64,000 nt of DNA from an uncultured Bacteroides sp. (GCA_949300425.1 CASGED010000087.1:1-64000), one strand, 5' to 3'. Positions 32,540-43,208 are shown, counted from the first letter of the stretch. Program-made: numbers and translations. The notes: generated from the sequence alone by a model not told the origin.

Positions 32540-35275
32540 CTACAGCTTCCCCTCTCCTGCCATTAACTCATAAATCCGCCCGTTCAGTGTAAGCGTACAG
32601 GTTCCTGAGGCTTCATAATACCAACCGTCCGTCCGGCGTTCCAACAGGATGGAGACCGGGGTCTCGGCCTGTAAGCCCACTTCCGATGTCTGCATCAGTG
32701 TGCCATGCCCCATGAAGAACAATGTACTGCCTTGCCGCCCTTTCCGCCAAAGAATGTAGGTGGCTTTGCTTTGCAAATCTTCCACCTTGCACAAATGCGT
32801 CGGTTGGTCGGAAGACAGAATAAGGTCACGGCTTCCATCCTTTAACTCCACTTGGATACCAACATGGCTTCCGAGTTGGTCGGCCGATACTTCCGGGAAG
32901 CAGACGGTGCGAATCTGTTCCGGCTCGCTAACGGATGAAGGCTCGTAGACAGCCACAAAAGGATGATTCCAAGCTTCGCCTTCCTGCCGGGCCACGAAAG
33001 TTAACGTAGGTTGCTCCTTAATGACGTATGGCATATCCGGTGTACGGCTCAGACCTTCAGTCATAGGGCTGAGTGCCGTGAAGACTTTTCGCCGTTCTTC
33101 TCCTTTCATCCAAAGATTCATGGAAATGTCATCGCCATCGGGCATATCGATAATAAATGCGGCCTTTACATCACGTTGCGTACATGCCGATTTCTTATTA
33201 TATATATAGGAATAGGCATAAAGGTGGGCACCGGCAAAAGCCAGCTCTTCAGTAGGCTGCAAGTTTAAATCCTCGCCATCCGAGGTGGTGAGACGCATTG
33301 TCTGCCCTAAGTTGTGATAGAAATAGTCATGCATCTTGTCGCCTCCTTCCGCCTTCCGGCTGCGGAATATATCCACGTAATAGCCACTCTTTTCATCAAT
33401 GGTGACAATGCTGTTCAGGCGGGTTTGGTCGGCTTGAGTTTCCGGCTCGCGGAAATAAACCTCACTAAACGTAACCACGGGAAATGTACGCCCCGTGACA
33501 TTTTGAGCCGGGAAAGCAGAAAGCAAACGAAAGGCATGATTGCTTTTCATGATGGGATAAGAGGAGATACCATCCACACACACGGTATTATGTGACGGAA
33601 ATTGGGAGTAATATTCCGCATAATCCAAGCCGCTATAGGAAAATTGTCCGATGCCTGCATCCGGTCCCAAGACATAGCCTTTGCCATAAAGTTCCATGGA
33701 GATGCCATTGGCGTGCATGTGATTGCCCATGCTTCCGTTGAGGGACACCATAAGGCTATGCCTCGGGTTCATGCCATTACGCTGCACCAACCACGACACA
33801 TTCGGAGCGTAAAAGAAAGGAGATACATAATCCTCTATACGACAGGGCTTTACTTCGGATTTCAACTCAAGCGGTTTTTCATCGAAAAAAGAGCTGACAG
33901 ATACCGGTACTTGCTTTTCACCTTTTGTTTTTCCCGTTTCAGGTTCCAGACATCTCAGCAAAGCCGTAAAATAATCTTCCTGTTCTAACTTCCCGTTGGC
34001 TTGCGCATTCTGTATCATACGCTTTATGGGAGTGGTATTCAGGTAAGAAGGATGTGTATCGCCAAAGCCACACATCATCCGGTTCGGGAAAAGATATTGG
34101 GGCATCGCGCCCACGGCACGAGGAATGACGGGTAAAGCCTGTGTCAGGTCAAAATGCAGGTTCCGGTCGAAAAGTGTGGTAAAACCTGTATAATCATTCA
34201 GTACCACTGAACTATAGCCAGGGCATTCGGCCCAGATACCTGTATTGGAATCATAACCATATTCAGCCAGTTTCTTCAAGCTCCATTGGCGGATGCTGGA
34301 ACGGTTCAGTACATAGTCTATGTAGTATTCACGTCCCTTGCCATCGGCATAATTTTCATTATCTTCCAACACCATGCCAATATTCATAATGTAGCGCGCT
34401 TGCATCAGGTTCCAGTTGTTGTGAGGCACTCCATTGGCAATGATGTTCTCCGCCCATTTCTTGAAAGCCGAGGCATAGATATCCATTTTGCCTGCATAGT
34501 TGGCTTGCAGATAATCGTACAGGAAATCATACAGAGGAACGATGTCATAGAGGATGTCTTCATGAATCACTTCAAACGAGCTCATGCCCACTAAGGTCTG
34601 TTGATGTCCGTGGTTGAGGTCCACAGGTACATTACGATAATAAATACCTGTCATGTATGTATCGAATACTCCGGCAGCCAGGCGAGCATAGCGTTCGTCC
34701 TTCGTTACCCAATAAAGGAAAGCCGCGTCGCGGGCAATACCCATGATTTCACGATTCAGGCTTTCAATGTTGCGCCCGGTCTTCGACGGATGTACTTTCT
34801 CTAAAGGTCTGCCGGGCAACGTATTGTTATGAAAGGTTACATTACCGGCCTCATCATCATCGTAAGGCGCCACATCTTCCAGTTTAGGTCGTCCGTAAGT
34901 AGCCACCGTGCCACGTGTTCCTGTATAACGCACCGTTGGAGCCGGTGCCGGCGAACCTCCGGCATGGTCGAACACTTCTCCACGAACATATACATCCGTG
35001 GCATGCGACTTCCAATACATAGCCAAGCGCGAATACAACCAATCGGGTTGCGTATCCGTACGATTTACATAAATATCTACCCGTTGCTTCAATTTAGCGA
35101 ACACATTCTCCGCCCATGCCTCCTTTTGCATAAGGCTCAACACTTCGTCCCGCCCCTGCGGATGAGTCAAGTAACGAGGATGTCCCTGGGGCAAATCTGA
35201 TGAACTTACACTCCATTGTGCCGCCACAGACAGACAAAGCCATAACGACACGACAAATACCGAAATCTTCTTCAT
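32540..35275 (-). CDS. Heparinase II/III-family polysaccharide lyase
   Basis: A 911-residue secreted protein (signal peptide ending VAAQ, residue 20). The toroid half has NNWNLMQARYIMN (about 286-298), YADGKGREYY and WAECPGYS; the sandwich half has GNHMHANGISMELYG (His519 and His521), GPDAG (Asp539) and PSHNTV (His562), which together form a complete zinc/catalytic site. It is the close paralogue of 9683-12319 but keeps the residues lost there. As a lyase it would cut uronic-acid-containing chains and create the unsaturated ends that GH88 removes. It lies immediately upstream of the sensor-regulator gene, with its own promoter. Confidence 0.82.
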   Translation of the reverse strand: MKKISVFVVSLWLCLSVAAQWSVSSSDLPQGHPRYLTHPQGRDEVLSLMQKEAWAENVFAKLKQRVDIYVNRTDTQPDWLYSRLAMYWKSHATDVYVRGEVFDHAGGSPAPAPTVRYTGTRGTVATYGRPKLEDVAPYDDDEAGNVTFHNNTLPGRPLEKVHPSKTGRNIESLNREIMGIARDAAFLYWVTKDERYARLAAGVFDTYMTGIYYRNVPVDLNHGHQQTLVGMSSFEVIHEDILYDIVPLYDFLYDYLQANYAGKMDIYASAFKKWAENIIANGVPHNNWNLMQARYIMNIGMVLEDNENYADGKGREYYIDYVLNRSSIRQWSLKKLAEYGYDSNTGIWAECPGYSSVVLNDYTGFTTLFDRNLHFDLTQALPVIPRAVGAMPQYLFPNRMMCGFGDTHPSYLNTTPIKRMIQNAQANGKLEQEDYFTALLRCLEPETGKTKGEKQVPVSVSSFFDEKPLELKSEVKPCRIEDYVSPFFYAPNVSWLVQRNGMNPRHSLMVSLNGSMGNHMHANGISMELYGKGYVLGPDAGIGQFSYSGLDYAEYYSQFPSHNTVCVDGISSYPIMKSNHAFRLLSAFPAQNVTGRTFPVVTFSEVYFREPETQADQTRLNSIVTIDEKSGYYVDIFRSRKAEGGDKMHDYFYHNLGQTMRLTTSDGEDLNLQPTEELAFAGAHLYAYSYIYNKKSACTQRDVKAAFIIDMPDGDDISMNLWMKGEERRKVFTALSPMTEGLSRTPDMPYVIKEQPTLTFVARQEGEAWNHPFVAVYEPSSVSEPEQIRTVCFPEVSADQLGSHVGIQVELKDGSRDLILSSDQPTHLCKVEDLQSKATYILWRKGRQGSTLFFMGHGTLMQTSEVGLQAETPVSILLERRTDGWYYEASGTCTLTLNGRIYELMAGEGKL

Positions 35276-35294
35276 AAACCTAAACTTGTTTTTC

Positions 35295-35327
35295 CAAAGA
35301 TACGGATAAACCAGACGTTCTACTCAA
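35295..35327 (-). promoter_or_regulatory. Promoter of the 32540-35275 lyase gene
   Basis: Minus strand TATCTTTG (35295-35302) with TTG (35325-35327) 22 bases upstream; the -7 box is 20 bases before the start codon. Confidence 0.65.
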
Positions 35328-35510
35328 TTATCCCTTGATTATTTTTAAAACGAAAGTGTGCCGTAATGTAAGAACCTCTTCCGGCTTCATGCTTATTTCC
35401 TCCACAATGTTTCGACAAAAGCGAATGAAAGTTTCGCCGAAGCAAGACTTTTACGAAGGAAAGCCTCCTTTAGGCAGGTGTCCGCAAAAGAAAAACGAAA
35501 GAAATTCCAT

Positions 35511-35546
35511 TTTGCATCGGGCTTTCACAAAAAACGGCTATCTTTG
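35511..35546 (+). promoter_or_regulatory. Promoter of coaD
   Basis: TATCTTTG (35539-35546) is a perfect -7 box 39 bases before the coaD start. TTTG at 35511-35514 is 24 bases upstream, slightly long for a -33 element. The rest of the 309-base gap from 35276 holds only this and the divergent lyase promoter. Confidence 0.6.
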
Positions 35547-35584
35547 TCCCCCGTATCAAAAAAAGTTAAACTAACGGATAAGAA

Positions 35585-36055
35585 ATGACACGAGCCATCT
35601 TCCCTGGTACGTTTGATCCATTTACCGCCGGACACGCGTCGGTGGTGAAGCGTGCGTTGACATTTATAGACGAGATTGTTATCGGCATAGGCATCAATGA
35701 AAATAAAAATACACATTTCCCAATCACAAAGCGAGAGGAAATGATACGACATTACTACCGCGACGAGCCGCGAGTCAGCGTTCGCTCATACGACAGTTTG
35801 ACTATCGACTTTGCACGGCAAGTAAATGCCACCCTCATCATACGAGGCATCCGTACAGTAAAAGATTTCGAATATGAAGAGACTATAGCAGATATTAACC
35901 GTAAACTTACCGGAATTGAGACTATCCTGCTCTTCACCGAACCGGAATTGACATGTGTCAGTTCCACCATCGTACGCGAGCTCTTATCGTACGGGAAAGA
36001 CGTAAAACAATTTCTTCCAGAAGGCATGAACGTAAATTATGACGGAGAAAAATGA
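35585..36055 (+). CDS. coaD: Phosphopantetheine adenylyltransferase
   Basis: A 156-residue cytoplasmic enzyme, the normal length for CoaD, which transfers AMP from ATP to 4'-phosphopantetheine to form dephospho-CoA. The nucleotidyltransferase motif [10 protein letters not shown] (T/HxGH, His about 17) and the [15 protein letters not shown] segment typical of CoaD are present, along with SSTIVREL near the end. The stop overlaps the start of the S41 peptidase gene by four bases (ATGA), so the two form an operon. Confidence 0.96.
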   Translation: MTRAIFPGTFDPFTAGHASVVKRALTFIDEIVIGIGINENKNTHFPITKREEMIRHYYRDEPRVSVRSYDSLTIDFARQVNATLIIRGIRTVKDFEYEETIADINRKLTGIETILLFTEPELTCVSSTIVRELLSYGKDVKQFLPEGMNVNYDGEK

Positions 36056-37650
36056 AATCCATGAAAAAGATTATGCTATTAATAGCCTGTATGACGGCAC
36101 TGACCACACATGCACAACGCAACAATACCCCTATGCGCAAATTACAATTAGCCGAATTTGCCATCAGCCGTCTCTATGTTGACACAGTAAACGAAGACCG
36201 CTTAGTGGAAAACGCTATCATCGGGATGTTGGAACAGCTGGATCCCCACTCTACTTACAATAACGCAGAGGAAGTAAAGGCAATGAACGAACCTTTACAA
36301 GGAGGCTTTGAGGGAATCGGAATCCAATTTCAAATGATAGAGGACACCTTACTCGTCATTCAGCCCGTAAGCGGGGGTCCTTCAGAAAAAGCAGGCATAC
36401 TGGCCGGCGACCGCATCACGCAAGTAAACGACACCGCTATTGCCGGAGTAAAAATGAGTACAGAAGACATCATGAAACGCCTACGAGGCCCTAAGGGGTC
36501 AAAAGTTCAATTGGGCGTTGTACGACGAGGCGTAAGCCCTTTGTTGCACTTCACGGTGGAGCGCGACAAAATACCCATTTATAGCCTCGATGCATCTTAC
36601 ATGATTGCCCCACGCATTGGCTACATCCGTATTAACCGATTTGGCGCCACTACCCACAAAGAATTTGCCGAAGCGTTGACCAAACTACAAAAAAGAGGCA
36701 TGAAAGACCTCATACTTGACTTACAAGGAAACGGAGGAGGTTATCTGAATGCCGCCATTGACATTGCCAATGAATTTTTGGGACAAAAAGAATTAATCGT
36801 ATATACAGAGGGACGAGCAGCCAAGCGGAGTGATTTCTCCGCTAAAGGAAATGGCAATCTCCGTCAAGGGCGTATAGTCGTACTAGTAGACGAATATTCA
36901 GCATCGGCCAGTGAGATTGTTACCGGAGCCATTCAAGATTGGGACCGTGGCGTAGTGGTAGGCCGCCGTACTTTCGGCAAAGGTTTAGTACAACGTCCCA
37001 TCGACCTACGCGATGGTTCCATGATACGTCTCACCATCGCCCGTTACTACACCCCGGTCGGTCGTTGCATTCAGAAACCGTATAGCGGTGAAGGGGATGA
37101 CATGCAAGAGCAATACGCCAAAGACCTTCTGAATCGCTTCAACCACGGTGAGCTGATGCACGCTGACAGCATTCATTTCCCCGACTCATTGAAATATCGT
37201 ACCAAACGTCTACAACGCACCGTTTATGGCGGAGGAGGTATCATGCCCGACTTCTTTGTGCCCATCGACACTACGCGCTACACAGACTATCATCGCAATC
37301 TTGTAGCACAGGGCATTGTTATTCGCAGTACTACAGGATACATCGAGCAACATCGCGAAGAACTTAAAAAGAAATATAAAGACTTTGAGGATTTTGATAA
37401 AAAATTTGAGATAGACGATGCTTTTATGGACGAAGTACGCGCATTGGCGAACAAAGAAGGCATCAAATTTGACGAATCGCAATATAACCGTTCACTTCCT
37501 CTGATTAAGACACAATTAAAAGCCCTCATTGCTCGCGATTTATGGGACATGAGCGAATATTATCAAGTCATGAACAGTACCAATGAAAGTGTGCTACAAG
37601 CCTTACGCGTACTAAACGAAGGGACCTATGAGCAAGTAATCACCCAATAG
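36052..37650 (+). CDS. S41-family C-terminal processing peptidase
   Basis: A 532-residue exported serine peptidase (signal peptide ending THAQ, residue 22). Order: N-terminal helices with LDPHSTY, a PDZ domain (about 85-165), and the S41 catalytic domain (about 180-350). The catalytic dyad is Ser285 in EYSASASEI and Lys310 in FGKGLVQ, with [10 protein letters not shown] forming the substrate-facing loop. Members degrade or trim exported proteins in the periplasm. The C-terminal 150 residues are charged and helical. It is translationally coupled to coaD, an arrangement that gives no hint of a shared role. Confidence 0.94.
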   Translation: MKSMKKIMLLIACMTALTTHAQRNNTPMRKLQLAEFAISRLYVDTVNEDRLVENAIIGMLEQLDPHSTYNNAEEVKAMNEPLQGGFEGIGIQFQMIEDTLLVIQPVSGGPSEKAGILAGDRITQVNDTAIAGVKMSTEDIMKRLRGPKGSKVQLGVVRRGVSPLLHFTVERDKIPIYSLDASYMIAPRIGYIRINRFGATTHKEFAEALTKLQKRGMKDLILDLQGNGGGYLNAAIDIANEFLGQKELIVYTEGRAAKRSDFSAKGNGNLRQGRIVVLVDEYSASASEIVTGAIQDWDRGVVVGRRTFGKGLVQRPIDLRDGSMIRLTIARYYTPVGRCIQKPYSGEGDDMQEQYAKDLLNRFNHGELMHADSIHFPDSLKYRTKRLQRTVYGGGGIMPDFFVPIDTTRYTDYHRNLVAQGIVIRSTTGYIEQHREELKKKYKDFEDFDKKFEIDDAFMDEVRALANKEGIKFDESQYNRSLPLIKTQLKALIARDLWDMSEYYQVMNSTNESVLQALRVLNEGTYEQVITQ

Positions 37651-37712
37651 GAGGTGCCGAGAGTAAGATTTCCCTGTCTCTCCTACATATTTATATGTAC
37701 CCAGAGAGGATC

Positions 37713-38372
37713 TTATCCCCTCCGCTCCTCCTCTGCCTCTTTATCTTCATCCTCCTCCCCTTCTTCCTCACGTTCCTCTTCCTCATCAGCAAACGGATCA
37801 GGACGTTGCGGGCCATAGTGCATAAAGCCAACGGCACAAAGCGTGCCGGCAATAGCTCCGCCCAAATGCCCTTCCCATGAAGTCGTGGCTTTGGCAAATT
37901 GCGGGAACATATTCCACACCAAACCACCGTAAAGGAAAGTCACCAAAAGCGAAATAGCGATTAACGGAACATGCCTGCGCAAAAGTCCACTAAAGAACAG
38001 GAAAAAAGCCAAACCATAAATAAGCCCGCTGGCACCGATGTGCCAACCAGGCTTACCTATAATAAAAGTAATCACTCCGCAACCTATCCATAAAGCAAAA
38101 AATATGTAAGGAGCTATTTCACGGTAGAAGTAGAACAGACACCAAGACAAGAAGAACAAAGGAACCGTGTTGGCCAATAGATGCCTGAAACTGCTGTGTA
38201 CCAACGGATGAGCAAAAATGCCGAATACCCCTCGCTTGGCACGCGGATAGACCCCCAAATGAGTAAAGTCCCAATCCATCCCTATCTCTAAAAATTCCAA
38301 CAGATAAAGAATGAACAACACAAACAAAGGTATGACTGCTGCAAGAAATACACGTCGCGTATCAGGTTTCAT
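37713..38372 (-). CDS. Rhomboid intramembrane serine protease with acidic tail
   Basis: A 219-residue membrane protease that cleaves transmembrane substrates within the bilayer. About six hydrophobic segments are visible. The dyad is Ser115 in GASGLIYG and His169 in SWEGHLGGAIAG, with HSSFRHLLANT supplying the conserved His/Asn of the second helix. After the last membrane span the C-terminus (about 195-217) is a run of Glu and Asp residues with few others, presumably cytoplasmic. It is convergent with the S41 peptidase gene, 62 bases apart, and divergent from the glycogen operon. Confidence 0.93.
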   Translation of the reverse strand: MKPDTRRVFLAAVIPLFVLFILYLLEFLEIGMDWDFTHLGVYPRAKRGVFGIFAHPLVHSSFRHLLANTVPLFFLSWCLFYFYREIAPYIFFALWIGCGVITFIIGKPGWHIGASGLIYGLAFFLFFSGLLRRHVPLIAISLLVTFLYGGLVWNMFPQFAKATTSWEGHLGGAIAGTLCAVGFMHYGPQRPDPFADEEEEREEEGEEDEDKEAEEERRG

Positions 38373-38490
38373 AATGCATAAACGGTTAAAACAAGCCCCT
38401 AAAATCAGCTAATCGGACGCAATACTACAATTATTTATGCAAAAAGAGAAAAAAAATGATTATTTTATTTCGATTAATTACATTAATTCG

Positions 38491-38498
38491 TATTTTTG
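38491..38498 (+). promoter_or_regulatory. -7 box of the glycogen operon
   Basis: TATTTTTG fits TAnnTTTG, 64 bases upstream of the debranching enzyme start. A TTTC about 20 bases upstream is a poor -33 element. Confidence 0.5.
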
Positions 38499-38562
38499 GG
38501 CATCGCTACAAAAGAAATAGCCATAACACCGAATATTAACCTTATTTAAAATATGCACAACT

Positions 38563-40527
38563 ATGAGTTATTTACGATTTGACAGGACGCTGATGATTAA
38601 TCTGCAAGAGTCTTTGCCTAGAGAAATCCTCCGCACGAACAAGTCTGGCGCTTATCACTGTACCTCTATTGTGGACTGCAACACGCGCAAATACCACGGT
38701 TTGTTGGTAATTCCCGTACCCAATTTGGACGACGAGAACCACGTGTTGCTTTCTTCATTAGACGAGACGGTGATTCAGCACGGTGCGGAGTTCAACCTCG
38801 GTTTGCATAAATTCCAGGGAAATCACTTCAGCCCCAACGGGCACAAGTACATCCGGGAATTTGATTGCGAGCATGTTCCGGCAACGACTTATCGTGTGGG
38901 CGGCGTCATCCTCCGTAAGGAGAAGATTTTTGTACACCATGAGAACCGCATTCTGATTCGCTACACGCTGGTCGACGCCCACTCGGAGACCACGTTGCGT
39001 TTCCGCCCCTTCCTCGCCTTCCGTAGCGTGCGCGAATATACGCACGAAAATCCGCAAGCAAGCCGCGATTATCAGATGGTGTCCAATGGTATCAAGACCT
39101 GCATGTATCCCGGCTATCCGGAACTCTTCATGCAGTTGAACAAAGCGAATGAATTCCACTTCCAGCCGGATTGGTACCGCGGATTCGAGTATCCAAAGGA
39201 ACAAGAGCGTGGCTACGACTTCAACGAAGACCTGTACGTGCCCGGCTATTTCGAAGTAGGTATTAAGAAAGGCGAGAGTATTGTGTTCTCGGCCGGTATT
39301 TCCGAGATTGACCCGAGCACCTTATTATCCTTGTTTGAGGAAGAAGCTGCCGACCGTACCCCACGCGACAACTTCCTGCACTGCCTGACCAATGCAGCCC
39401 ATCAGTTCCACAACAAACAAGGAGACGAACACTATATTTTAGCCGGTTATCCGTGGTTCAAATGCCGCGCGCGCGACTTGTTTATCTCTCTGCCCGGACT
39501 GACATTGGCCATAGGCGAGCAGTCAGAGTTTGAAGACGTGATGGAAACAGCCCGCAAGGCACTCTATCAATTCATGAACGGCGAAGAGTATACTTACAAG
39601 ATATATGAAATCGAGCATCCGGACATTTTGTTATGGGCCGTGTGGACGTTGCAACAATACGCTAAAGAGACGTCACGTCCTCATTGCCGCGAAAAATACG
39701 GCCAACTATTGGCAGACATCATAGAATACATCCGCAACCGCAAGCACAACAACCTGTTCCTGCATGACAACGGCCTGCTGTACACCAACGGTATAGACAA
39801 AGCCGTAACGTGGATGAACTCTACAGTGAACGGGCGACCGGTAGTGCCACGTACTGGTTATGTAGTAGAAATCAATGCCTTGTGGTATAATGCCCTGCGC
39901 TTTGTGGCTGATATGGAGCGTGAAGGAGGCAACACTCTCATGGCAGACAAACTGGACGAACAAGCTGAAATCACCGGTAAATCATTTGTAGACGTTTTCC
40001 GCAACGAATACGGATATCTCTTCGACTATGTAGACGGTTACATGATGGACTGGAGCGTACGTCCCAATATGATATTTACGGTAGCTTTCGACTATTCTCC
40101 GCTGGACCGCAAGCAGAAGCGTCAGGTGCTGGACATTGTGACCAAGGAACTGCTCACACCGAAAGGACTGCGTACGCTGAGTCCGAAGAGCGGCGGTTAC
40201 AACCCCAACTACGTAGGCCCGCAGATACAACGCGATTACGCTTACCACCAAGGTACGGCATGGCCGTGGTTGCTGGGATTCTACATGGAAGCCTACCTGC
40301 GCATGTACAAAATGAGCGGCATTTCGTTCGTAGAAAGACACCTCATCGGTATGGAGGACGAGATGAGCCGCCATTGCATCTCTACGTTGCCCGAGCTGTT
40401 TGACGGTAATCCGCCGTTTACAGGACGGGGTGCAGTATCATTTGCCATGAACGTGGCCGAGATTCTGCGCATCTTGAAGTTATTGGATAAATATGAACGT
40501 GCATTAAAGGAGGAGGAACATAAATGA
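38563..40527 (+). CDS. Glycogen debranching enzyme (GH133-type amylo-alpha-1,6-glucosidase)
   Basis: A 654-residue cytoplasmic enzyme without signal peptide. The N-terminal debranching domain (about 15-230, with NKSGAYHCTSIVDCNTRKYHGLL) is followed by an (alpha/alpha)6 catalytic domain (about 270-645, with AGYPWFKCRARDLFISLPG, TGYVVEINALWYNAL and AYHQGTAWPWLLG). It hydrolyses alpha-1,6 branch residues of glycogen or imported malto-oligosaccharides. It starts a three-gene operon with a GT4 glycosyltransferase (ATGA overlap) and a GH57 protein, an arrangement conserved in Bacteroides. Confidence 0.94.
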   Translation: MSYLRFDRTLMINLQESLPREILRTNKSGAYHCTSIVDCNTRKYHGLLVIPVPNLDDENHVLLSSLDETVIQHGAEFNLGLHKFQGNHFSPNGHKYIREFDCEHVPATTYRVGGVILRKEKIFVHHENRILIRYTLVDAHSETTLRFRPFLAFRSVREYTHENPQASRDYQMVSNGIKTCMYPGYPELFMQLNKANEFHFQPDWYRGFEYPKEQERGYDFNEDLYVPGYFEVGIKKGESIVFSAGISEIDPSTLLSLFEEEAADRTPRDNFLHCLTNAAHQFHNKQGDEHYILAGYPWFKCRARDLFISLPGLTLAIGEQSEFEDVMETARKALYQFMNGEEYTYKIYEIEHPDILLWAVWTLQQYAKETSRPHCREKYGQLLADIIEYIRNRKHNNLFLHDNGLLYTNGIDKAVTWMNSTVNGRPVVPRTGYVVEINALWYNALRFVADMEREGGNTLMADKLDEQAEITGKSFVDVFRNEYGYLFDYVDGYMMDWSVRPNMIFTVAFDYSPLDRKQKRQVLDIVTKELLTPKGLRTLSPKSGGYNPNYVGPQIQRDYAYHQGTAWPWLLGFYMEAYLRMYKMSGISFVERHLIGMEDEMSRHCISTLPELFDGNPPFTGRGAVSFAMNVAEILRILKLLDKYERALKEEEHK

Positions 40528-41792
40528 AAGTTTTAATGTTTGGTTGGGAGTTCCCCCCCAAGATATCCGGAGGTTTGGCTGTCGCTTCGTATGGTATCAC
40601 CAAAGGCTTGAACCAACAAGGGGACATGGAAATAACATTCTGCCTGCCCAAGCCGGCAGGTAATGAGGAGACTTTCCTCAACATCGTAGGTATGAATCAG
40701 GTTCCGATTGTTTGGCGAGATGTGAACTATGATTATTTGAAGTCACGTCTGTACGGACAAATGACACCGGAAGATTATTATGCGTACCGTGACCATATCT
40801 ATGCGGATTTCTCGTACATGCATGTCAACGATTTGGGCTGCATGGAGTTTGCCGGTGGTTATCCGAGCAACCTGCACGAAGAAATCAACAACTATTCCAT
40901 CATTGCCGGTGTAGTGGCCCGCAAAGGAGACTTCGACATCATCCATGCCCATGACTGGCTGACTTATCCGGCAGGCGTACACGCCAAGATGGTAAGTGGT
41001 AAACCGCTGTGCATCCACGTGCATGCTACGGACTTCGACCGTTCACGCGGGAAGGTCAATCCGACAGTTTATTCTATCGAGAAGAACGGTATGGACTACG
41101 CGGACTGCATCATGTGTGTGTCCGAACTGACCCGCCGCACAGTTATCAACGAGTATCATCAAGACCCGCGCAAGGTATTTGCCGTACACAATGCGGTGTA
41201 CCCGCTTTCGCAAGACTTGCAGGATATCCCCCGGAGGGAGCATCCTAAAGAGAAAATCGTAACCTTCTTAGGACGCATTACCATGCAGAAGGGACCGGAA
41301 TACTTCGTGGAAGCCGCCGCAATGGTACTCAGACGTACACGCAATATCCGTTTCGTAATGGCCGGTTCAGGCGATATGCTGGACGCCATGATCAACATGG
41401 CCGCCGACCGTGGCATTGCCGACCGCTTCCACTTCCCCGGATTTATGAGAGGCCGCCAAGTGTATGAAGTATATAAAGACAGCGATGTATTCGTGATGCC
41501 TTCTGTGTCCGAACCTTTCGGTATTGCTCCGTTGGAGGCCATGCAATGCGGTACTCCGTCCATCATCTCCAAGCAGTCGGGATGCGGCGAGATTCTGGAC
41601 AAGGTCATCAAAGTGGATTATTGGGATATTCACGCCATGGCCGACGCCATCCACTCCATTTGCACCAATCCGTCCCTGTTCCATTACTTGCAGGAAGAAG
41701 GCAAAAAAGAAGTGGACGGTATCACCTGGGAAAAAGTAGGCTTGAAAGTCCGTGGCCTTTATGAGAATGTACTAAGAAATTATGGAAAATAA
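40524..41792 (+). CDS. GT4-family glycosyltransferase (glycogen operon)
   Basis: A 422-residue GT-B transferase. The N-terminal Rossmann domain has FGWEFPPKISGGLAVASYGI and IIHAHDWLTYPAG; the C-terminal domain has VTFLGRITMQKGPEYFVEAA and the EPFGIAPLEAMQCGTP nucleotide-sugar motif. Its place between a debranching enzyme and a GH57 protein, with 4-base overlap to the first, argues for alpha-glucan synthesis. It is a GT4, not the usual GT5 GlgA, so the donor (UDP- or ADP-glucose) cannot be told. Confidence 0.92.
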   Translation: MKVLMFGWEFPPKISGGLAVASYGITKGLNQQGDMEITFCLPKPAGNEETFLNIVGMNQVPIVWRDVNYDYLKSRLYGQMTPEDYYAYRDHIYADFSYMHVNDLGCMEFAGGYPSNLHEEINNYSIIAGVVARKGDFDIIHAHDWLTYPAGVHAKMVSGKPLCIHVHATDFDRSRGKVNPTVYSIEKNGMDYADCIMCVSELTRRTVINEYHQDPRKVFAVHNAVYPLSQDLQDIPRREHPKEKIVTFLGRITMQKGPEYFVEAAAMVLRRTRNIRFVMAGSGDMLDAMINMAADRGIADRFHFPGFMRGRQVYEVYKDSDVFVMPSVSEPFGIAPLEAMQCGTPSIISKQSGCGEILDKVIKVDYWDIHAMADAIHSICTNPSLFHYLQEEGKKEVDGITWEKVGLKVRGLYENVLRNYGK

Positions 41793-41810
41793 ACAAAATA
41801 CGAATAGGAA

Positions 41811-43178
41811 ATGAGAACGATTTGTCTTTATTTTGAAATACACCAAATTATCCATCTGAAACGTTATCGTTTCTTCGACATTGGCTATGACCACTATTAT
41901 TATGACGATTATGCCAATGAGAATACCATCAACGATGTGGCAGAGAATTCCTACATACCGGCTCTGAACACCCTTATCGGCATGGTAAAAGATTCCGGCG
42001 GCGCATTCAAGGTAGCTTTGTCCATCTCGGGCGTAGCCTTGGAACAACTTGAGATTTATGCGCCTACAGTGATTGACCTGTTGCACCAGCTTAACGATAC
42101 GGGCTGTTGTGAGTTCTTGGCCGAGCCTTATTCACACGGTCTTTCTTCGTTGGCCAATGAAGACTGCTTCAAGGAAGAAGTGATGCGCCAAAGCGCAAAG
42201 ATGAAGGAAATGTTCGGCAAAGCGCCGAAGGTGTTCCGCAACTCCAGCTTGATTTACAACGATGAAATCGGAGCTCAAGTAGCCAGCATGGGTTTCAAGG
42301 GAATGCTTACGGAAGGCGCCAAGCATGTGTTGGGATGGAAGAGCCCTCACTACGTGTACCACTGCAATATGAATCCGAACCTGAAATTGCTGTTGCGTGA
42401 CTACAAGTTGTCAGACGACATCAGCTTGCGCTTCTCCAACTCAGACTGGAGCGAATTCCCGCTCTTTGCCGACAAGTACATCAGCTGGATTGACGCACTG
42501 CCTCAGGAAGAACAGGTCATCAATATCTTTATGGAACTCTGCGCATTGGGCAAATACCAGCCGCTGTCTTCCAACGTCTTGGAATTCCTGAAAGCACTTC
42601 CGGCATGCGCCAAAGAGAAAGGTATCACTTTCTCTACCCCGACAGAGATTGTCACCAAGCTGAAATCCGTATCTCAGCTGGACGTACCCGATCCGCTGTC
42701 ATGGGTAGACGAAGAAAGAGATACGAGCTGCTGGTTAGGCAACGTGATGCAACGCGAAGCGTTCAATAAGCTCTACAGTGTGGCCGAGCGTGTTCATCTG
42801 TGCGACGACCGCCGTATCAAGCAAGACTGGGACTACCTGCAGGCCAGCAACAACTTCCGCTTCATGACCACCAAGCAGTCTTCCCTGACGCTGTATCGCG
42901 GCATCTACGAATCGCCCTACGACGCGTTTACCAACTACATGAACATCTTGGGCGACTTCATCAAACGGGTAGACTCACTCTACCCGGAAGACATCGACAA
43001 CGAAGAGCTGAACGCCCTGTTGACCACTATCAAGAATCAAGGTGACGAAATAGCTGAACTGCATAAGGAATTGGACGACGCCAACGCCAAACTGGAAAAG
43101 CAAGCCAAGAAACTGGCCACCGCCACCAAGAAAGCTACAACAGCGGCTAAAAAGACAACTGCCAAAAAAGCCGAATAA
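41811..43178 (+). CDS. GH57-family alpha-glucan enzyme with Lys/Ala-rich tail
   Basis: A 455-residue cytoplasmic protein. The GH57 barrel covers about residues 1-390, with the family's N-terminal CLYFEIHQ, the CEFLAEPYSHG segment carrying the likely nucleophile Glu, and YNDEIGAQVASMGFKG. GH57 enzymes are retaining alpha-amylases, branching enzymes or glucanotransferases; which applies here is not clear. The last 60 residues form a coiled coil (EIAELHKELDDANAKLEKQ) ending in repeated Lys-Ala-Thr units (TKKATTAAKKTTAKKAE), a histone H1-like tail that may bind polyanions or the glycogen particle. It ends the glycogen operon, followed by a strong terminator. Confidence 0.9.
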   Translation: MRTICLYFEIHQIIHLKRYRFFDIGYDHYYYDDYANENTINDVAENSYIPALNTLIGMVKDSGGAFKVALSISGVALEQLEIYAPTVIDLLHQLNDTGCCEFLAEPYSHGLSSLANEDCFKEEVMRQSAKMKEMFGKAPKVFRNSSLIYNDEIGAQVASMGFKGMLTEGAKHVLGWKSPHYVYHCNMNPNLKLLLRDYKLSDDISLRFSNSDWSEFPLFADKYISWIDALPQEEQVINIFMELCALGKYQPLSSNVLEFLKALPACAKEKGITFSTPTEIVTKLKSVSQLDVPDPLSWVDEERDTSCWLGNVMQREAFNKLYSVAERVHLCDDRRIKQDWDYLQASNNFRFMTTKQSSLTLYRGIYESPYDAFTNYMNILGDFIKRVDSLYPEDIDNEELNALLTTIKNQGDEIAELHKELDDANAKLEKQAKKLATATKKATTAAKKTTAKKAE

Positions 43179-43208
43179 GGGAAACCTTATTTAAAGTATA
43201 TCCCAAAG

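Noticed and set aside
35335-35574. 79-codon plus-strand frame before coaD
   Set aside because: It spans the coaD promoter, lacks a ribosome site and shows no domain; treated as non-coding.
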